64,000 nucleotides of DNA from Streptomyces aurantiacus (GTDB taxonomy: Bacteria > Actinomycetota > Actinomycetes > Streptomycetales > Streptomycetaceae): assembly GCF_027107535.1 (NCBI RefSeq), contig NZ_CP114283.1:1922001-1986000 (forward strand), read 5' to 3'. Shown piece after piece: positions 26,140-34,789 of the stretch. Positions within the stretch are counted from its first letter, which is position 1; every line of letters begins with the position of its first letter. The translations under genes and the position numbers were made by a program. A model generated the notes under the pieces. The model was not told where the DNA came from. It did not search any database and saw only the letters and a program-made list of their open reading frames with translations.

Positions 26140-27279
26140 CTATGCGTCCCTCGGGGCCGGGGCCGGGGCCGGGGCCGGGGTCTCCGGGGCTTCAGGCGCT
26201 TCGGCGGGCGCTTCGGCGGCTTCCGGAGCCGCCTCCGGCACCTCGGGAAGCTCCGCGGCCAGCGCCGCCGCGGCCTGCACCAGAGGCAGCGCGAGCAACG
26301 CCCCCGCTCCCTCGCCGACCGTCACCCCGTGATCGAGCAGTGGTTCGAGCGCCATCCGGTCGAACGCCTTGGCCTGCGCGGGCTCGCCACTGCTCTGGCC
26401 GGCCAGCCACCAGTCCGGCGCACGGAAGGCGACCCGCTGCCCGACCAGTGCACAGGCCGCGGAGACGACTCCGTCGAGGATCACCGGCGTCTTCCGTGCC
26501 GCGCTCTGCAGCAGGAAGCCGGTGATCGCGGCGAGGTCCGCGCCGCCGACCGTCGCGAGCAACTGGAGCTGGTCCCCGAGAACGGGCCGGGCCCGGCGCA
26601 GCGCGTCACGGACCGCCGCACACTTGCGCATCCAGGCGAGGTCGTCGATGGCCCGCCCTCCGCGCCCGGTGACGACCGACGCGTCGGTCCCGCACAGCGC
26701 CGCCACCAGCACGGCCGCGGCGGTCGTCCCGCCGACGCTCACGTCCCCGAGCACCACGAGGTCGGTCCCGGAGTCCGCCTCCTCGTCCGCGACGGCGATG
26801 CCCGCCCGGAACGCGGTCTCCGCCTCCTCCAGGGAGAGCGCGTCCTCCACGTCGATCCGCCCGGACCCGCGTCGCACCCGGTGCCGCACGACCTCGTCGG
26901 GCAGGGTGCCGGGCTCGCAGTCGAGCGCCATGTCCACCACGCGCACCGGCACCCCGAGGCGCCGGGCCAGTACGGACACGGGGCTCGCGCCGTCGAGCAC
27001 GGAGCGCACCAGTTCGTCCGCGCTCCCGGCGGGCCGCGCCGACACCCCCAGTCCGGCAACCCCGTGATCACCCGCGAACAGCACCACGCGCGGACGCTCG
27101 ACCGCCCGCACCGGCACCGCCCCCTGTGCCGCCGCCAGCCACTCACCGAGTTCGTCGAGGCGGCCCAGCGCCCCGGGCGGCACGACCTGGCGCTCCCGGC
27201 GCGCCTCGGCGTCACGGCGGACGCCACCGTCCGGGCGCTCGATCAGATCGGTGAAGTCGTCGAGATTAAGCGGGCTCAT
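26140..27279 (-). CDS. cobT: Nicotinate-nucleotide--dimethylbenzimidazole phosphoribosyltransferase CobT
   Basis: CobT makes alpha-ribazole 5'-phosphate from dimethylbenzimidazole and nicotinate mononucleotide for the lower ligand of cobalamin. The 379-residue product has VLFAGDHGVAGLGVSARP, GDVSVGGTTAAAVL, ATVGGADLAAITGFLL and the catalytic glutamate region VGEGAGALLALPLVQAA. The last 45 residues are a low-complexity Ala/Pro/Glu tail (EAPETPAPAPAPAP) not seen in the usual 350-residue enzyme. The ATG at 27279 is the first start of the conserved domain; the frame is open to 27426. Confidence 0.93.
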   Translation of the reverse strand: MSPLNLDDFTDLIERPDGGVRRDAEARRERQVVPPGALGRLDELGEWLAAAQGAVPVRAVERPRVVLFAGDHGVAGLGVSARPAGSADELVRSVLDGASPVSVLARRLGVPVRVVDMALDCEPGTLPDEVVRHRVRRGSGRIDVEDALSLEEAETAFRAGIAVADEEADSGTDLVVLGDVSVGGTTAAAVLVAALCGTDASVVTGRGGRAIDDLAWMRKCAAVRDALRRARPVLGDQLQLLATVGGADLAAITGFLLQSAARKTPVILDGVVSAACALVGQRVAFRAPDWWLAGQSSGEPAQAKAFDRMALEPLLDHGVTVGEGAGALLALPLVQAAAALAAELPEVPEAAPEAAEAPAEAPEAPETPAPAPAPAPRDA

Positions 27280-27479
27280 TCGCCGAACAGTACCGGCAGT
27301 GATCGGACCGGGATCCTGACGGGCGGTCAGTGGGATGTGCCAGGTCGTTGCGTCGAAGATCGCGATCCCATACGTTCCGGTTTGCAGTGGATTGTCATAC
27401 CGGTTTGTATCAGCTGGTAACGGCACATATCAGCCTCTACAGGGTCTTACCCCGTCGGACCGGCAGGAGCAGACAGACC
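27280..27479. promoter_or_regulatory. Divergent cobT / methyltransferase promoter region with CCGGTTTG direct repeats
   Basis: CCGGTTTG occurs at 27375-27382 and 27398-27405, 23 bases apart, in the same direction on the plus strand. Two turns of helix separate the copies. No cobalamin riboswitch was recognised here. Confidence 0.4.
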
Positions 27480-28670
27480 ATGCCCCCCACACCCCCCACA
27501 CCCCCCACGCCCGTCACACCCCCCGCACGGCCGACCGTCGCCCAGCGCCGTGCCGTGTATCTCGGCGAACTCGCCCGGGGCACCGACCGCTTCCACGAAC
27601 CGCGCAGGCCCGACTGCCCCTGGTGCGGCTCGCGGCGGCTGCGCACCCGGCTGCGGACCCCCGACCTGCTCCAGCACAAGCCCGGCACCTTCGTCGTCGA
27701 CGAGTGCGAGGACTGCGCCCACGCCTTCCAGAACCCCCGCCTCACCGCGGAGGGCCTCGCCTTCTACTACCGGGACTTCTACGAGAACCACGAGAGCCGG
27801 GAGAACGGCGAGGAGCACGAGAGCTTCGCCGAGCGGATCCTGCGCGCCCGCGCCGGCCGCAGGCGCCACGAGGCCGCGGCCCGCGCGATGCTCCCGTTCC
27901 CGGAGCCCGAGAGCTGGCTGGACGTCGGCACCGGCCACGGCCACTTCCCGGCGGCGGCCAAGGAGTTGTACACCTACACGGCCTTCGACGGGCTCGACCC
28001 CACCGCGCGCGTCGAGAAGGCCCGGGCCGCGGGCCGGGTCGAGGAGGCGCACCGCGGCCTGCTGCCCGACCTGGTCGAGCGGCTGCGTGCCCGCTACGAC
28101 GTGGTCAGCATGTTCCACCACCTGGAGCACAGCCCGGACCCGCGCGTGGAACTGCGCGCCGCGCTCGCCGTGCTGCGCCCCGGCGGGCATCTCCTCGTCG
28201 AAGTCCCGGACCCCGACTGCGCGTTCGGCGCGCTGCTGGGCAAGTGGTGGGTGTCGTACTGCCAGCCGCAGCACCTCCACCTCATTCCCCTGCGCAACCT
28301 GCTCGACGAACTCGACGAACTGGGCTGCACGGTCGTCTCCACCGACCGCCGCGAACCGCACGTCCCCTACGACCTGACCGGCGCCCTGGCCCTCGCGATC
28401 GGCAACCGGCTGCCGGGCGGGGACGAGCCCTGGCGGCCCTCGCCGCCCACCGACCTCCAGCGCACCCTCCGGACGGCGCTCACCCGGGCCACCACCCCGC
28501 TGCTCGCCTCCGCCTTCGTGCTGGACCACGCCCTGGCCCCGCTCCTGCGCCGCACACGCTTCTCGAACGCGTACCGGATCATCGCCCGCAAGAACGCGCG
28601 CGAGCCGTCCCGCCGGCCCGGGCCCCGCCCGGAGCGCGGGCCTGGCGAGCCTCTCAGCCCTTCAGCGTGA
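27480..28670 (+). CDS. Class I SAM-dependent methyltransferase with N-terminal zinc-ribbon-like motif
   Basis: The 396-residue protein begins with a Pro/Thr-rich segment and two Cys pairs (CPWCGSRRL and CEDCAHAFQNPRL, residues about 43-46 and 79-82), typical of the four-Cys N-terminus of a Methyltransf_23-like family, then a SAM-binding fold (DVGTGHGHFPAAAKEL, about residue 142) with LRPGGHLLVEVPDPD and a helical C-terminus. The substrate is unknown. AGGAG lies 10 bases before the ATG. It converges on cobU and overlaps its end by 17 bases. Confidence 0.8.
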   Translation: MPPTPPTPPTPVTPPARPTVAQRRAVYLGELARGTDRFHEPRRPDCPWCGSRRLRTRLRTPDLLQHKPGTFVVDECEDCAHAFQNPRLTAEGLAFYYRDFYENHESRENGEEHESFAERILRARAGRRRHEAAARAMLPFPEPESWLDVGTGHGHFPAAAKELYTYTAFDGLDPTARVEKARAAGRVEEAHRGLLPDLVERLRARYDVVSMFHHLEHSPDPRVELRAALAVLRPGGHLLVEVPDPDCAFGALLGKWWVSYCQPQHLHLIPLRNLLDELDELGCTVVSTDRREPHVPYDLTGALALAIGNRLPGGDEPWRPSPPTDLQRTLRTALTRATTPLLASAFVLDHALAPLLRRTRFSNAYRIIARKNAREPSRRPGPRPERGPGEPLSPSA

Positions 28671-29853
28671 GCGCCTGTCCCGCCACCACCAGCAGCACGT
28701 GCTCGCACTCGGTGGCGAACGCCGTGTTGAGGCGGCCCAGTTCGTCGCGGTAGCGACGGCCGGAAGGGGTGGCGGGGACGATGCCGGAACCGACCTCGTT
28801 GGAGACGGCGACCACCGTGCGGCGGGTCTCACGGACGGCGGCCGTCAGCTCCTCGACACGCGCCCGCAGCGCGCGCTCGCCGCCGCCCGCCCACTCGTCG
28901 TCGTCCCACGCGCCCGCCGAGTCCATGGCGTCTGTCAGCCACAGGGACAGACAGTCGATGAGCACCGGCGGCCCGTCCTCCTTCAGGACCGGTACGAGGT
29001 CACAGGTCTCGGTGGTACGCCAGGAGCCGGGACGCCGCTCGCGGTGCGCGTGCACCCGGGCCGCCCACTCCCCGTCCCCGTTGCGCGCGCCGCCCGTCGC
29101 CACGTACAGCACGTCCGGGAAGGCCTCCAGCCGTCGCTCCGCCTCCACCGACTTCCCGGAGCGCGCCCCGCCGAGCACCAGCGTCCGGCGCGGCACGTCG
29201 GGCACGTCCTCGTACACCCCCACGGTCAGCGTCGTGCCGTCCGGCACGGCCCGTGCCCCCGCGGCCGCGAGCCGCCGCCCCAGCTCACGGCCCGGCGGCA
29301 CGTCGTGGTCGAGGTGCACCGCGATCACGTCCGTGGCGGGCCCGACGGCTCCGACCAGCCTCAGCCGGGCCAGCGCGTCCGGCCGCCCGACGACGTCCCC
29401 GACCACCATGTCGTACATCTCGGCCGTCTCGTCCAGGCCCGCCGGGGCCGCGCCCGGCGGCAGATAGAGCAGCCGCTGCCCGTCCGGACCCGTGACCGCG
29501 TACCCGGTGCCCGGGGCGTCCATCGGCAGCGCCCGCACCCGATGCCCCGTCAGCAGGGTGAGCTCGCGCCCGTCCGGCACCCGCCCCGGCTGCGGCAGCC
29601 CCGCCGGCACCTCCACGGCGGGGCCGTCATGGGGGTGCGACAACAGCACCTGTCGCACCCCGTTCAGCGAGTGCCCGGCCCGGGCCGCCGCGAAGGCCGC
29701 CCCGGGCGTCAGATCCAGCAACAACGTCCCGTCCACCAGCAGGGCGGCGGCCGCCCGGGCGCCCTCACCGAGCGCCACCGCGCAGACGGCGCACGAACAG
29801 TCGGGCCTGGGCAGCCCCATGGGCCCGCCGGTACCAAGCAGAGTCACTTCCAC
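28654..29853 (-). CDS. cobU: CobU (adenosylcobinamide kinase / cobinamide-phosphate guanylyltransferase) with an N-terminal MBL-like domain
   Basis: The C-terminal half (residues about 225-399) is CobU: P-loop GGARSGKS, the conserved ATGGARNGDGEWAARVHAHRERR with the guanylylated His in the AHRERR region, and NEVGSGIVP. It phosphorylates and guanylylates adenosylcobinamide. The N-terminal 220 residues resemble a metallo-beta-lactamase/PhnP-like fold (EVTLLGTGGPMG, PDCSCAVC, LSHPHDGPAVE, DVIAVHLDHDVP) but HxHxDH is reduced to SHPHDG. The usual CobU is about 180 residues, so this is a fusion; I know of similar proteins in streptomycetes. The GTG start at 29853 has a weak site (GGAAAA). Confidence 0.88.
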   Translation of the reverse strand: MEVTLLGTGGPMGLPRPDCSCAVCAVALGEGARAAAALLVDGTLLLDLTPGAAFAAARAGHSLNGVRQVLLSHPHDGPAVEVPAGLPQPGRVPDGRELTLLTGHRVRALPMDAPGTGYAVTGPDGQRLLYLPPGAAPAGLDETAEMYDMVVGDVVGRPDALARLRLVGAVGPATDVIAVHLDHDVPPGRELGRRLAAAGARAVPDGTTLTVGVYEDVPDVPRRTLVLGGARSGKSVEAERRLEAFPDVLYVATGGARNGDGEWAARVHAHRERRPGSWRTTETCDLVPVLKEDGPPVLIDCLSLWLTDAMDSAGAWDDDEWAGGGERALRARVEELTAAVRETRRTVVAVSNEVGSGIVPATPSGRRYRDELGRLNTAFATECEHVLLVVAGQALTLKG

Positions 29854-30069
29854 GGAGCCGATTTTTCCGTGTCTGCGCGGCTCGTGCCCGTCAGGGGTGC
29901 ACAATGGCGCGCTTCTTCTGGGCCGCGGGACGTCGCGCGAGCGGTCCCCGTCCGCCCGGCACCGGCACCCCACAGTTCTCGACCTGCACCTTTGAACACC
30001 GGACGACCGGCGGAGCCCCTAGGCTGGCGCCAGGAGCCCGATCTTGCTCGGTACTTTTGGGAGGCTGAC

Positions 30070-30282
30070 ATGGCGGCATGGACGTGGCGGTTCGAGAAGG
30101 CCGATGGGACAGAGGTCCAGCCCGCGGTCCAGCCCGAGGAGTTCACCACCCAGGGCGACGCCGAGTCCTGGCTCGGCGAGCACTGGAAGGAGCTGGCCGA
30201 AGGGGGAGCGGACCAGGTCCGCATTTTCGAGGACGCCACGGAGATCTACGGCCCGATGAGCCTGCACGCCGAGGCTTCCTAG
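30070..30282 (+). CDS. Small conserved Streptomyces protein, unknown function
   Basis: The 70-residue acidic protein (MAAWTWRFEKADG... ending YGPMSLHAEAS) has Trp-rich and Asp/Glu-rich sequence without a membrane segment. I recognise it as a conserved hypothetical protein of streptomycetes, with no assigned role. GGGAGG precedes the ATG by 5 bases. The gene is divergent from cobU, with about 215 bp between. Confidence 0.8.
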   Translation: MAAWTWRFEKADGTEVQPAVQPEEFTTQGDAESWLGEHWKELAEGGADQVRIFEDATEIYGPMSLHAEAS

Positions 30283-30302
30283 GCTCGTAGCCCGTTCGAG
30301 TG

Positions 30303-30335
30303 AGAGGCCGCGACCGTGCGACGGCCGCGGCCTCT
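30303..30335. terminator. Bidirectional terminator hairpin
   Basis: AGAGGCCGCG (30303-30312) pairs perfectly with CGCGGCCTCT (30326-30335), 13-base loop, followed by TT. It lies between the small gene ending at 30282 and the convergent methyltransferase. Confidence 0.7.
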
Positions 30336-30435
30336 TCGCCGCCCGGCCGTGCGACCCGTCGGTCACGGGCCACGCCGTCGTCCTCGGTTCCTTCGGCGGC
30401 CCGTCGACCACGGCCCGCCCCTGGCGGAGAGGTCG

Positions 30436-31224
30436 TCAGCCGCGTACGCCGCAGAGGTGCAGCAGCGCTGCCACCCGGCGGTAGGGATCCGTCCGCCCGG
30501 CCCGCTCCTCGGCGGCCAGCAGGACGTCCACGTCGTCCGGCACCACCGCGTCGTCGGCGGCCGTGTCCGTGAAGACCCGCACCCCGTACCAGGCGTGCAG
30601 CGGCGCCCCGATCCCGGCCAGGGTGCCGGTGAGGGTGTCCAGCCCGTCGGCCCGTACGTCGAGCCCGAGCCGGTTCGTGTACGAGCCGGTGTCGAAGGAG
30701 GCCAGCGCGCCCGCCCAGTCGCCGGCCAGCCCCGGCCGCATGGCCAGCGCGTCGGCGTTCCGCACGAGGAGGGACAGCAGTCCGCCGGGGGCCAGCATCC
30801 GCGCGAGCCCCGCCAGCAGCGGGTCGGGCTCCTCGACGTACATGAGTACGCCGTGGCACAGCACCACGTCGAAGCTGCCGGGCAGGAAGTGGACCCCGGT
30901 GTCCCGCCCGTCGCTCTCGACGAGCCGCACCCGGCCGCGGATGCCCTCCGGCTCGGAGGCGAGGGCCTCGCGGGCCACCGCGATCATCGTGGAGTCCTGC
31001 TCGACCCCGGTCACCTGGTGGCCGGCCCGGGCCAGCCGCAGCGCCTGCGTGCCCTGGCCCATGCCCACGTCGAGCACGCGCAGCCGCTGCCCCACGGGGA
31101 ACCGCCCGGCTATCTGCTCGTCGAGCTGCCGGGCCACCAGTTCCTGCCGTACGACATCACGCAGGCCGCCCAGCTTGCTCAGCCAGGCCTGTGCCGCGCC
31201 CCCCGTGAAAGATGCCGCGCTCAG
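30436..31224 (-). CDS. Class I SAM-dependent methyltransferase
   Basis: The 262-residue protein has the SAM-binding GxG motif in VLDVGMGQGTQALRLARAGH (about residue 57), followed by acidic EQD and VESDGRDTG, CHGVLMYVEEPDPLL and LAPGGLLSLLVRN. The substrate is unknown. No ATG, GTG or TTG start is available near the domain start; a CTG at 31224 that overlaps the TGA of the DUF3043 gene (CTGA) and is preceded by GGAGAG 5 bases upstream is the best candidate, implying translational coupling. The alternative would be a longer N-terminus or a later start. Confidence 0.75.
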   Translation of the reverse strand: MSAASFTGGAAQAWLSKLGGLRDVVRQELVARQLDEQIAGRFPVGQRLRVLDVGMGQGTQALRLARAGHQVTGVEQDSTMIAVAREALASEPEGIRGRVRLVESDGRDTGVHFLPGSFDVVLCHGVLMYVEEPDPLLAGLARMLAPGGLLSLLVRNADALAMRPGLAGDWAGALASFDTGSYTNRLGLDVRADGLDTLTGTLAGIGAPLHAWYGVRVFTDTAADDAVVPDDVDVLLAAEERAGRTDPYRRVAALLHLCGVRG

Positions 31225-31814
31225 GGCCGCTCTCCACGCTTGACCTGCGGCTTCGGCAGCCTGAGGCGGCGCATCTGGAGGCTGCGCATCAGCGCGTAGG
31301 CGACCGCGCCACGCTTGGCCTCGTCGGGGAAGCGCGTGTTCAGCTGCTTCTTCAGGCGGATCGCGATACCGACCGAGTCGACCACGATCAGCACGATCAC
31401 GAAGAGCCACAGCAGCAGCGCCACGTTCTGCAGCTGCGGGATGCGGACCATGCTCAGAACGAGGATGACCACGGCGAGCGGCAGGAAGAACTCGGCGATG
31501 CAGAACCGCGAGTCGACGAAGTCCCGCGCGAGCTTGCGCACGGGGCCCTTGTCACGGGCGGGCAGATAGCGCTCGTCGCCGCTGGCCAGCGCCTGGCGCT
31601 GCTTCTCCATGTGGGCACGGCGATCATCACGCTGTCGCTTGGCGGCCTCCTTGCGCGTCGTCGGCGTATTGGCCACGCTGCGCCGCTGGGACTGGGCCTC
31701 ACTGCGCTTGGGCGTGGGCCGACCCTTGGGGGCCTGCGGGTCACGGGTCTGAGTGGAGTCGGTCAGCGCCTTGTCGGCGGGGGCCTTCTCATCCTTGGCA
31801 CGGCTACGGAACAC
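31221..31814 (-). CDS. DUF3043 membrane protein
   Basis: The 197-residue protein has a basic, charged N-terminus (GRPTPKRSEAQSQRRSVANTP) and two transmembrane helices (FCIAEFFLPLAVVILVLSMV and NVALLLWLFVIVLIVVDSVGIAI), followed by a short basic tail. DUF3043 is a streptomycete/actinobacterial family of unknown function; the topology suggests a small inner-membrane anchor. The GTG at 31814 is preferred because upstream sequence contains a TACCCTT-like -10 and the protein then starts VFRSRAKDEK; an ATG at 31844 is the alternative. Downstream it is coupled to the methyltransferase at 31224. Confidence 0.85.
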   Translation of the reverse strand: MFRSRAKDEKAPADKALTDSTQTRDPQAPKGRPTPKRSEAQSQRRSVANTPTTRKEAAKRQRDDRRAHMEKQRQALASGDERYLPARDKGPVRKLARDFVDSRFCIAEFFLPLAVVILVLSMVRIPQLQNVALLLWLFVIVLIVVDSVGIAIRLKKQLNTRFPDEAKRGAVAYALMRSLQMRRLRLPKPQVKRGERP

Positions 31815-32123
31815 AAAACCCAAGGGTAATGGGTACGGAGGCATGGACGTCAGCCCTGTGGGGAACGATCCGGCAACACCGGTCGTCTCCAGGGGGACAG
31901 AGCGGTCCGAAAAGGGGTGGTGGTGTGAGGTTCTCCCGGCCGACCCCCGCACGAACCCCGGGGGTCACCTACTCCCTACGCCGGAGCGGGATCGTCAGCA
32001 GTCGTCCTTGGGGATGAGCGCATCCGTCCCCGAACAGTGCGGTAATGGATGCAGGGCCCGTACTGTGGGTTCTGTTGCAGTCGCTGGAGCTGGAAGTCCG
32101 TCAGAAGGGGGCGCGCGAAGCCC

Positions 32124-32918
32124 ATGAGCGGTGTCATGAAGCGTATGGGGATGATCTTCCGCGCGAAGGCGAACAAGGCCCTTGACCGGGCCGAGGACCC
32201 GCGCGAAACCCTCGACTATTCGTACCAGAAGCAGCTCGAACTGCTGCAGAAGGTGCGCCGCGGAGTCGCCGACGTGGCGACCTCCCGCAAGCGCCTGGAA
32301 CTGCAGCTGAACCAGCTGCAGGGCCAGTCCTCCAAGCTGGAGGACCAGGGGCGCAAGGCGCTCGCGCTCGGCCGTGAGGACCTGGCCCGTGAGGCCCTGT
32401 CCCGCCGTGCCGCGCTGCAGCAGCAGGTGACCGACCTGGAGACGCAGCACCAGACCCTCCAGGGCGAGGAGGAGAAGCTCACCCTCGCCGCCCAGCGCCT
32501 CCAGGCGAAGGTCGACGCCTTCCGCACCAAGAAGGAAACGATCAAGGCGACGTACACGGCCGCCCAGGCGCAGACCCGGATCGGAGAGGCCTTCTCCGGC
32601 ATCTCCGAGGAGATGGGCGACGTGGGCATGGCCATCCAGCGGGCCGAGGACAAGACCGCGCAGCTCCAGGCGCGGGCCGGTGCCATCGACGAGCTGCTCG
32701 CCTCCGGCGCTCTCGACGACCACTCCGGGCTCGCCAAGGACGACATCCAGAGCGAGCTCGACCGGCTCTCCGGCGGCACGGACGTGGAGCTCGAGCTCCA
32801 GCGCATGAAGGCCGAGCTGGCCGGGGGCCCCTCGTCCCAGCAGGCGATCGAGGGCGGTCCGGGTCAGACTCAGTCCCAGCAGAAGCCGCAGGACACCCCG
32901 CGCTTCGACAAGCAGTAG
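32124..32918 (+). CDS. pspA: Phage shock protein A (PspA/IM30/Vipp1 family)
   Basis: A 264-residue coiled-coil protein (helices through about residues 20-215; heptad-rich QLELLQKVRRGVADVATSRKRLELQLNQLQG, LETQHQTLQGEEEKLTLAAQ). PspA/IM30 proteins self-assemble at the inner membrane and protect it under stress. The C-terminal tail is Gln/Gly-rich and disordered. The ATG at 32124 is preferred over an ATG at 32049 because the family starts MSGVMKRMGMIFRAKANKALD. PspAA follows 33 bp downstream, in one operon. It is divergent from the DUF3043 gene. Confidence 0.93.
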   Translation: MSGVMKRMGMIFRAKANKALDRAEDPRETLDYSYQKQLELLQKVRRGVADVATSRKRLELQLNQLQGQSSKLEDQGRKALALGREDLAREALSRRAALQQQVTDLETQHQTLQGEEEKLTLAAQRLQAKVDAFRTKKETIKATYTAAQAQTRIGEAFSGISEEMGDVGMAIQRAEDKTAQLQARAGAIDELLASGALDDHSGLAKDDIQSELDRLSGGTDVELELQRMKAELAGGPSSQQAIEGGPGQTQSQQKPQDTPRFDKQ

Positions 32919-32951
32919 CCGCGGGCAGCGTCCCACGCCGAGGAGGGCGTC

Positions 32952-33230
32952 ATGATCGTACGGATCATGGGGGAGGGACAGGCGAGGCTGGACGACGGTC
33001 ACCTCGCCGAACTGAACAAGCTGGACGACGAGCTCCTCGCGGAGATGGAGTCCGGTGACGAGGAGGGCTTCCGGCGGACGCTGGGAGCGCTGCTCGACGC
33101 GGTACGCCGTCTGGGCGTCCCCCTTGCCGACGACTCCCTCGAACCCTCCGAGCTCATCCTCCCGTCCCCCGACGCGACACTGTCGGAGGTCCGGGAGATG
33201 CTCAGCGACGACGGCCTGATCCCGGGCTGA
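32952..33230 (+). CDS. pspAA: PspA-associated protein PspAA
   Basis: The 92-residue acidic protein (MIVRIMGEGQARLDDGHLAELNKLDDELL... SEVREMLSDDGLIPG) matches the PspAA-type small partner encoded next to PspA in actinobacteria. The GAGGAGGG site 4 bases before the ATG is strong. It probably acts with PspA; no enzymatic motif is visible. Confidence 0.85.
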   Translation: MIVRIMGEGQARLDDGHLAELNKLDDELLAEMESGDEEGFRRTLGALLDAVRRLGVPLADDSLEPSELILPSPDATLSEVREMLSDDGLIPG

Positions 33231-33403
33231 GGGGGTTCTCGCCCCGGCCGCCCCTTCCTGTTCCCTGTGTTCCGCCCCCGGACATCCGTCCCTGGGGCGC
33301 GGGCACTGGGAGAGCCGTCCGACCGGGCCCGCGGGAGAAGCTCGGGCGAGGGTTCGGGACCGTCCCCCGTGACAGCGCCGAAAGCCCCGTACCGTAAACA
33401 GGT

Positions 33404-34789
33404 GTGAGCACACTGACGCGCGCCCGGGACTGGTTGAGGTCCCACCCCCTGGTGGTCGACGGAGCACTGGCGGCAGCCGTCCTCGCGTGCATGGTGGCCG
33501 GCGCGTTCGCGGAGCCGAACGGACGGCACCATCCCGCCTGGGACATCCGCACCCCCGACCCCCTCAGCATCGTCCTCACACTGCTCGCGGCCGGCGCGCT
33601 GGTCTTCCGCCGCCGCAGCCCCATGAAGGTCCTCGCCGCGACGAGCGCGCTGTCCGTCGTGGAGTTCGTGACCGGCGACCCCAGGGCCCCCGTCGCGATG
33701 TCCGCCGTCGTCGCCCTCTACACGGTCGCCGCGGCGACCGACCGCCCCACCACCTGGCGGGTCGGCCTCCTCACCATGACGGTCCTCACCGGCATCGCCA
33801 TGCTCGCCGGCCCCCAGCCCTGGTACGCCCAGGAGAACCTCGGCGTCTTCGCCTGGACCGGCATGGCCGCCACCGCGGGAGACGCGGTCCGCAGCCGCCG
33901 CGACTTCGTGCACGCCATAAGAGAGCGCGCCGAGCGGGCCGAACGCACCCGCGAGGAGGAGGCCCGCCGCCGTGTCGCGGAGGAACGCCTGCGCATCGCC
34001 CGCGACCTGCACGACGTCGTCGCCCACCACATCGCCCTCGTCAACGTGCAGGCCGGAGTCGCCGCGCATGTCATGGACAAGCGTCCCGACCAGGCGAAGG
34101 AGGCTCTCGCCCACGTCCGCGAGGCCAGCCGCTCCGCGCTCAACGAACTCCGTGCCACGGTCGGCCTGCTGAGACAGTCGGGTGACCCCGAGGCCCCCAC
34201 CGAACCGGCGCCCGGCCTGCACCGCCTCGAAGAGCTCGTCGGTACGTTCCGCAGCGCGGGCCTGCCCGTCGAAGTGGCCCGCACCGACCACGGCACGACC
34301 CTCCCCGCCGCCGTCGACTTGGCCGCGTACCGGATCATCCAGGAAGCCCTCACCAATGTGCGCAAGCACGCGGGCCAGGAGGCGAAGGCCGAGGTGAGCG
34401 TCGTACGCGTGGGACCGAACGTGGAGATCACCGTCCTGGACAACGGCCCCGGCGACGACGCCGTCGCCCGCCTGGAGGAGAACGGCGGCCACGGGCTCCT
34501 CGGCATGCGCGAGCGGGTCACCGCGCTCGGCGGCACCTGCACCGCGGGACCCCGATACGGGGGCGGCTTCCGGGTGCATGCGATCCTGCCGGTCAAGAGC
34601 GGTACGGGAAGCGCCGGGAGTACCGGGAGCACCGGGGGTACGGCGTCCACCGCGGCCGGCTCCCGGGCCGGGACCACGCCGGCCGCCTCCCCGGCCACCA
34701 CCGGCAGGGACGCGGCCGCGTCCGGCGGTCCCGCGTCCACCGCGTCCACCGCGTCCACGAACAAGGCAGCCAGGGGGAACCCCGCATGA
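33404..34789 (+). CDS. NarL-type sensor histidine kinase (HisKA_3)
   Basis: The 461-residue membrane kinase has about four or five N-terminal transmembrane helices (residues 15-160), the phosphoacceptor in EERLRIARDLHDVVAHHIALV (HisKA_3), and an HATPase domain with NVRKHAG and GPGDDAVARLEENGGHGLLGMRERV. It phosphorylates the response regulator that overlaps its stop codon. The last 65 residues are low-complexity Gly/Ser/Thr/Ala, with a tandem GCGTCCACC unit near 34733-34757. The GTG at 33404 looks leaderless (TACCGT or TAAACA 5-9 bases upstream). The signal is not known. Confidence 0.88.
   Translation: MSTLTRARDWLRSHPLVVDGALAAAVLACMVAGAFAEPNGRHHPAWDIRTPDPLSIVLTLLAAGALVFRRRSPMKVLAATSALSVVEFVTGDPRAPVAMSAVVALYTVAAATDRPTTWRVGLLTMTVLTGIAMLAGPQPWYAQENLGVFAWTGMAATAGDAVRSRRDFVHAIRERAERAERTREEEARRRVAEERLRIARDLHDVVAHHIALVNVQAGVAAHVMDKRPDQAKEALAHVREASRSALNELRATVGLLRQSGDPEAPTEPAPGLHRLEELVGTFRSAGLPVEVARTDHGTTLPAAVDLAAYRIIQEALTNVRKHAGQEAKAEVSVVRVGPNVEITVLDNGPGDDAVARLEENGGHGLLGMRERVTALGGTCTAGPRYGGGFRVHAILPVKSGTGSAGSTGSTGGTASTAAGSRAGTTPAASPATTGRDAAASGGPASTASTASTNKAARGNPA

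Noticed and set aside
31995..33467. A long minus-strand frame across pspA and pspAA
   Set aside because: It is antisense to well-recognised pspA and pspAA and shows no domain.
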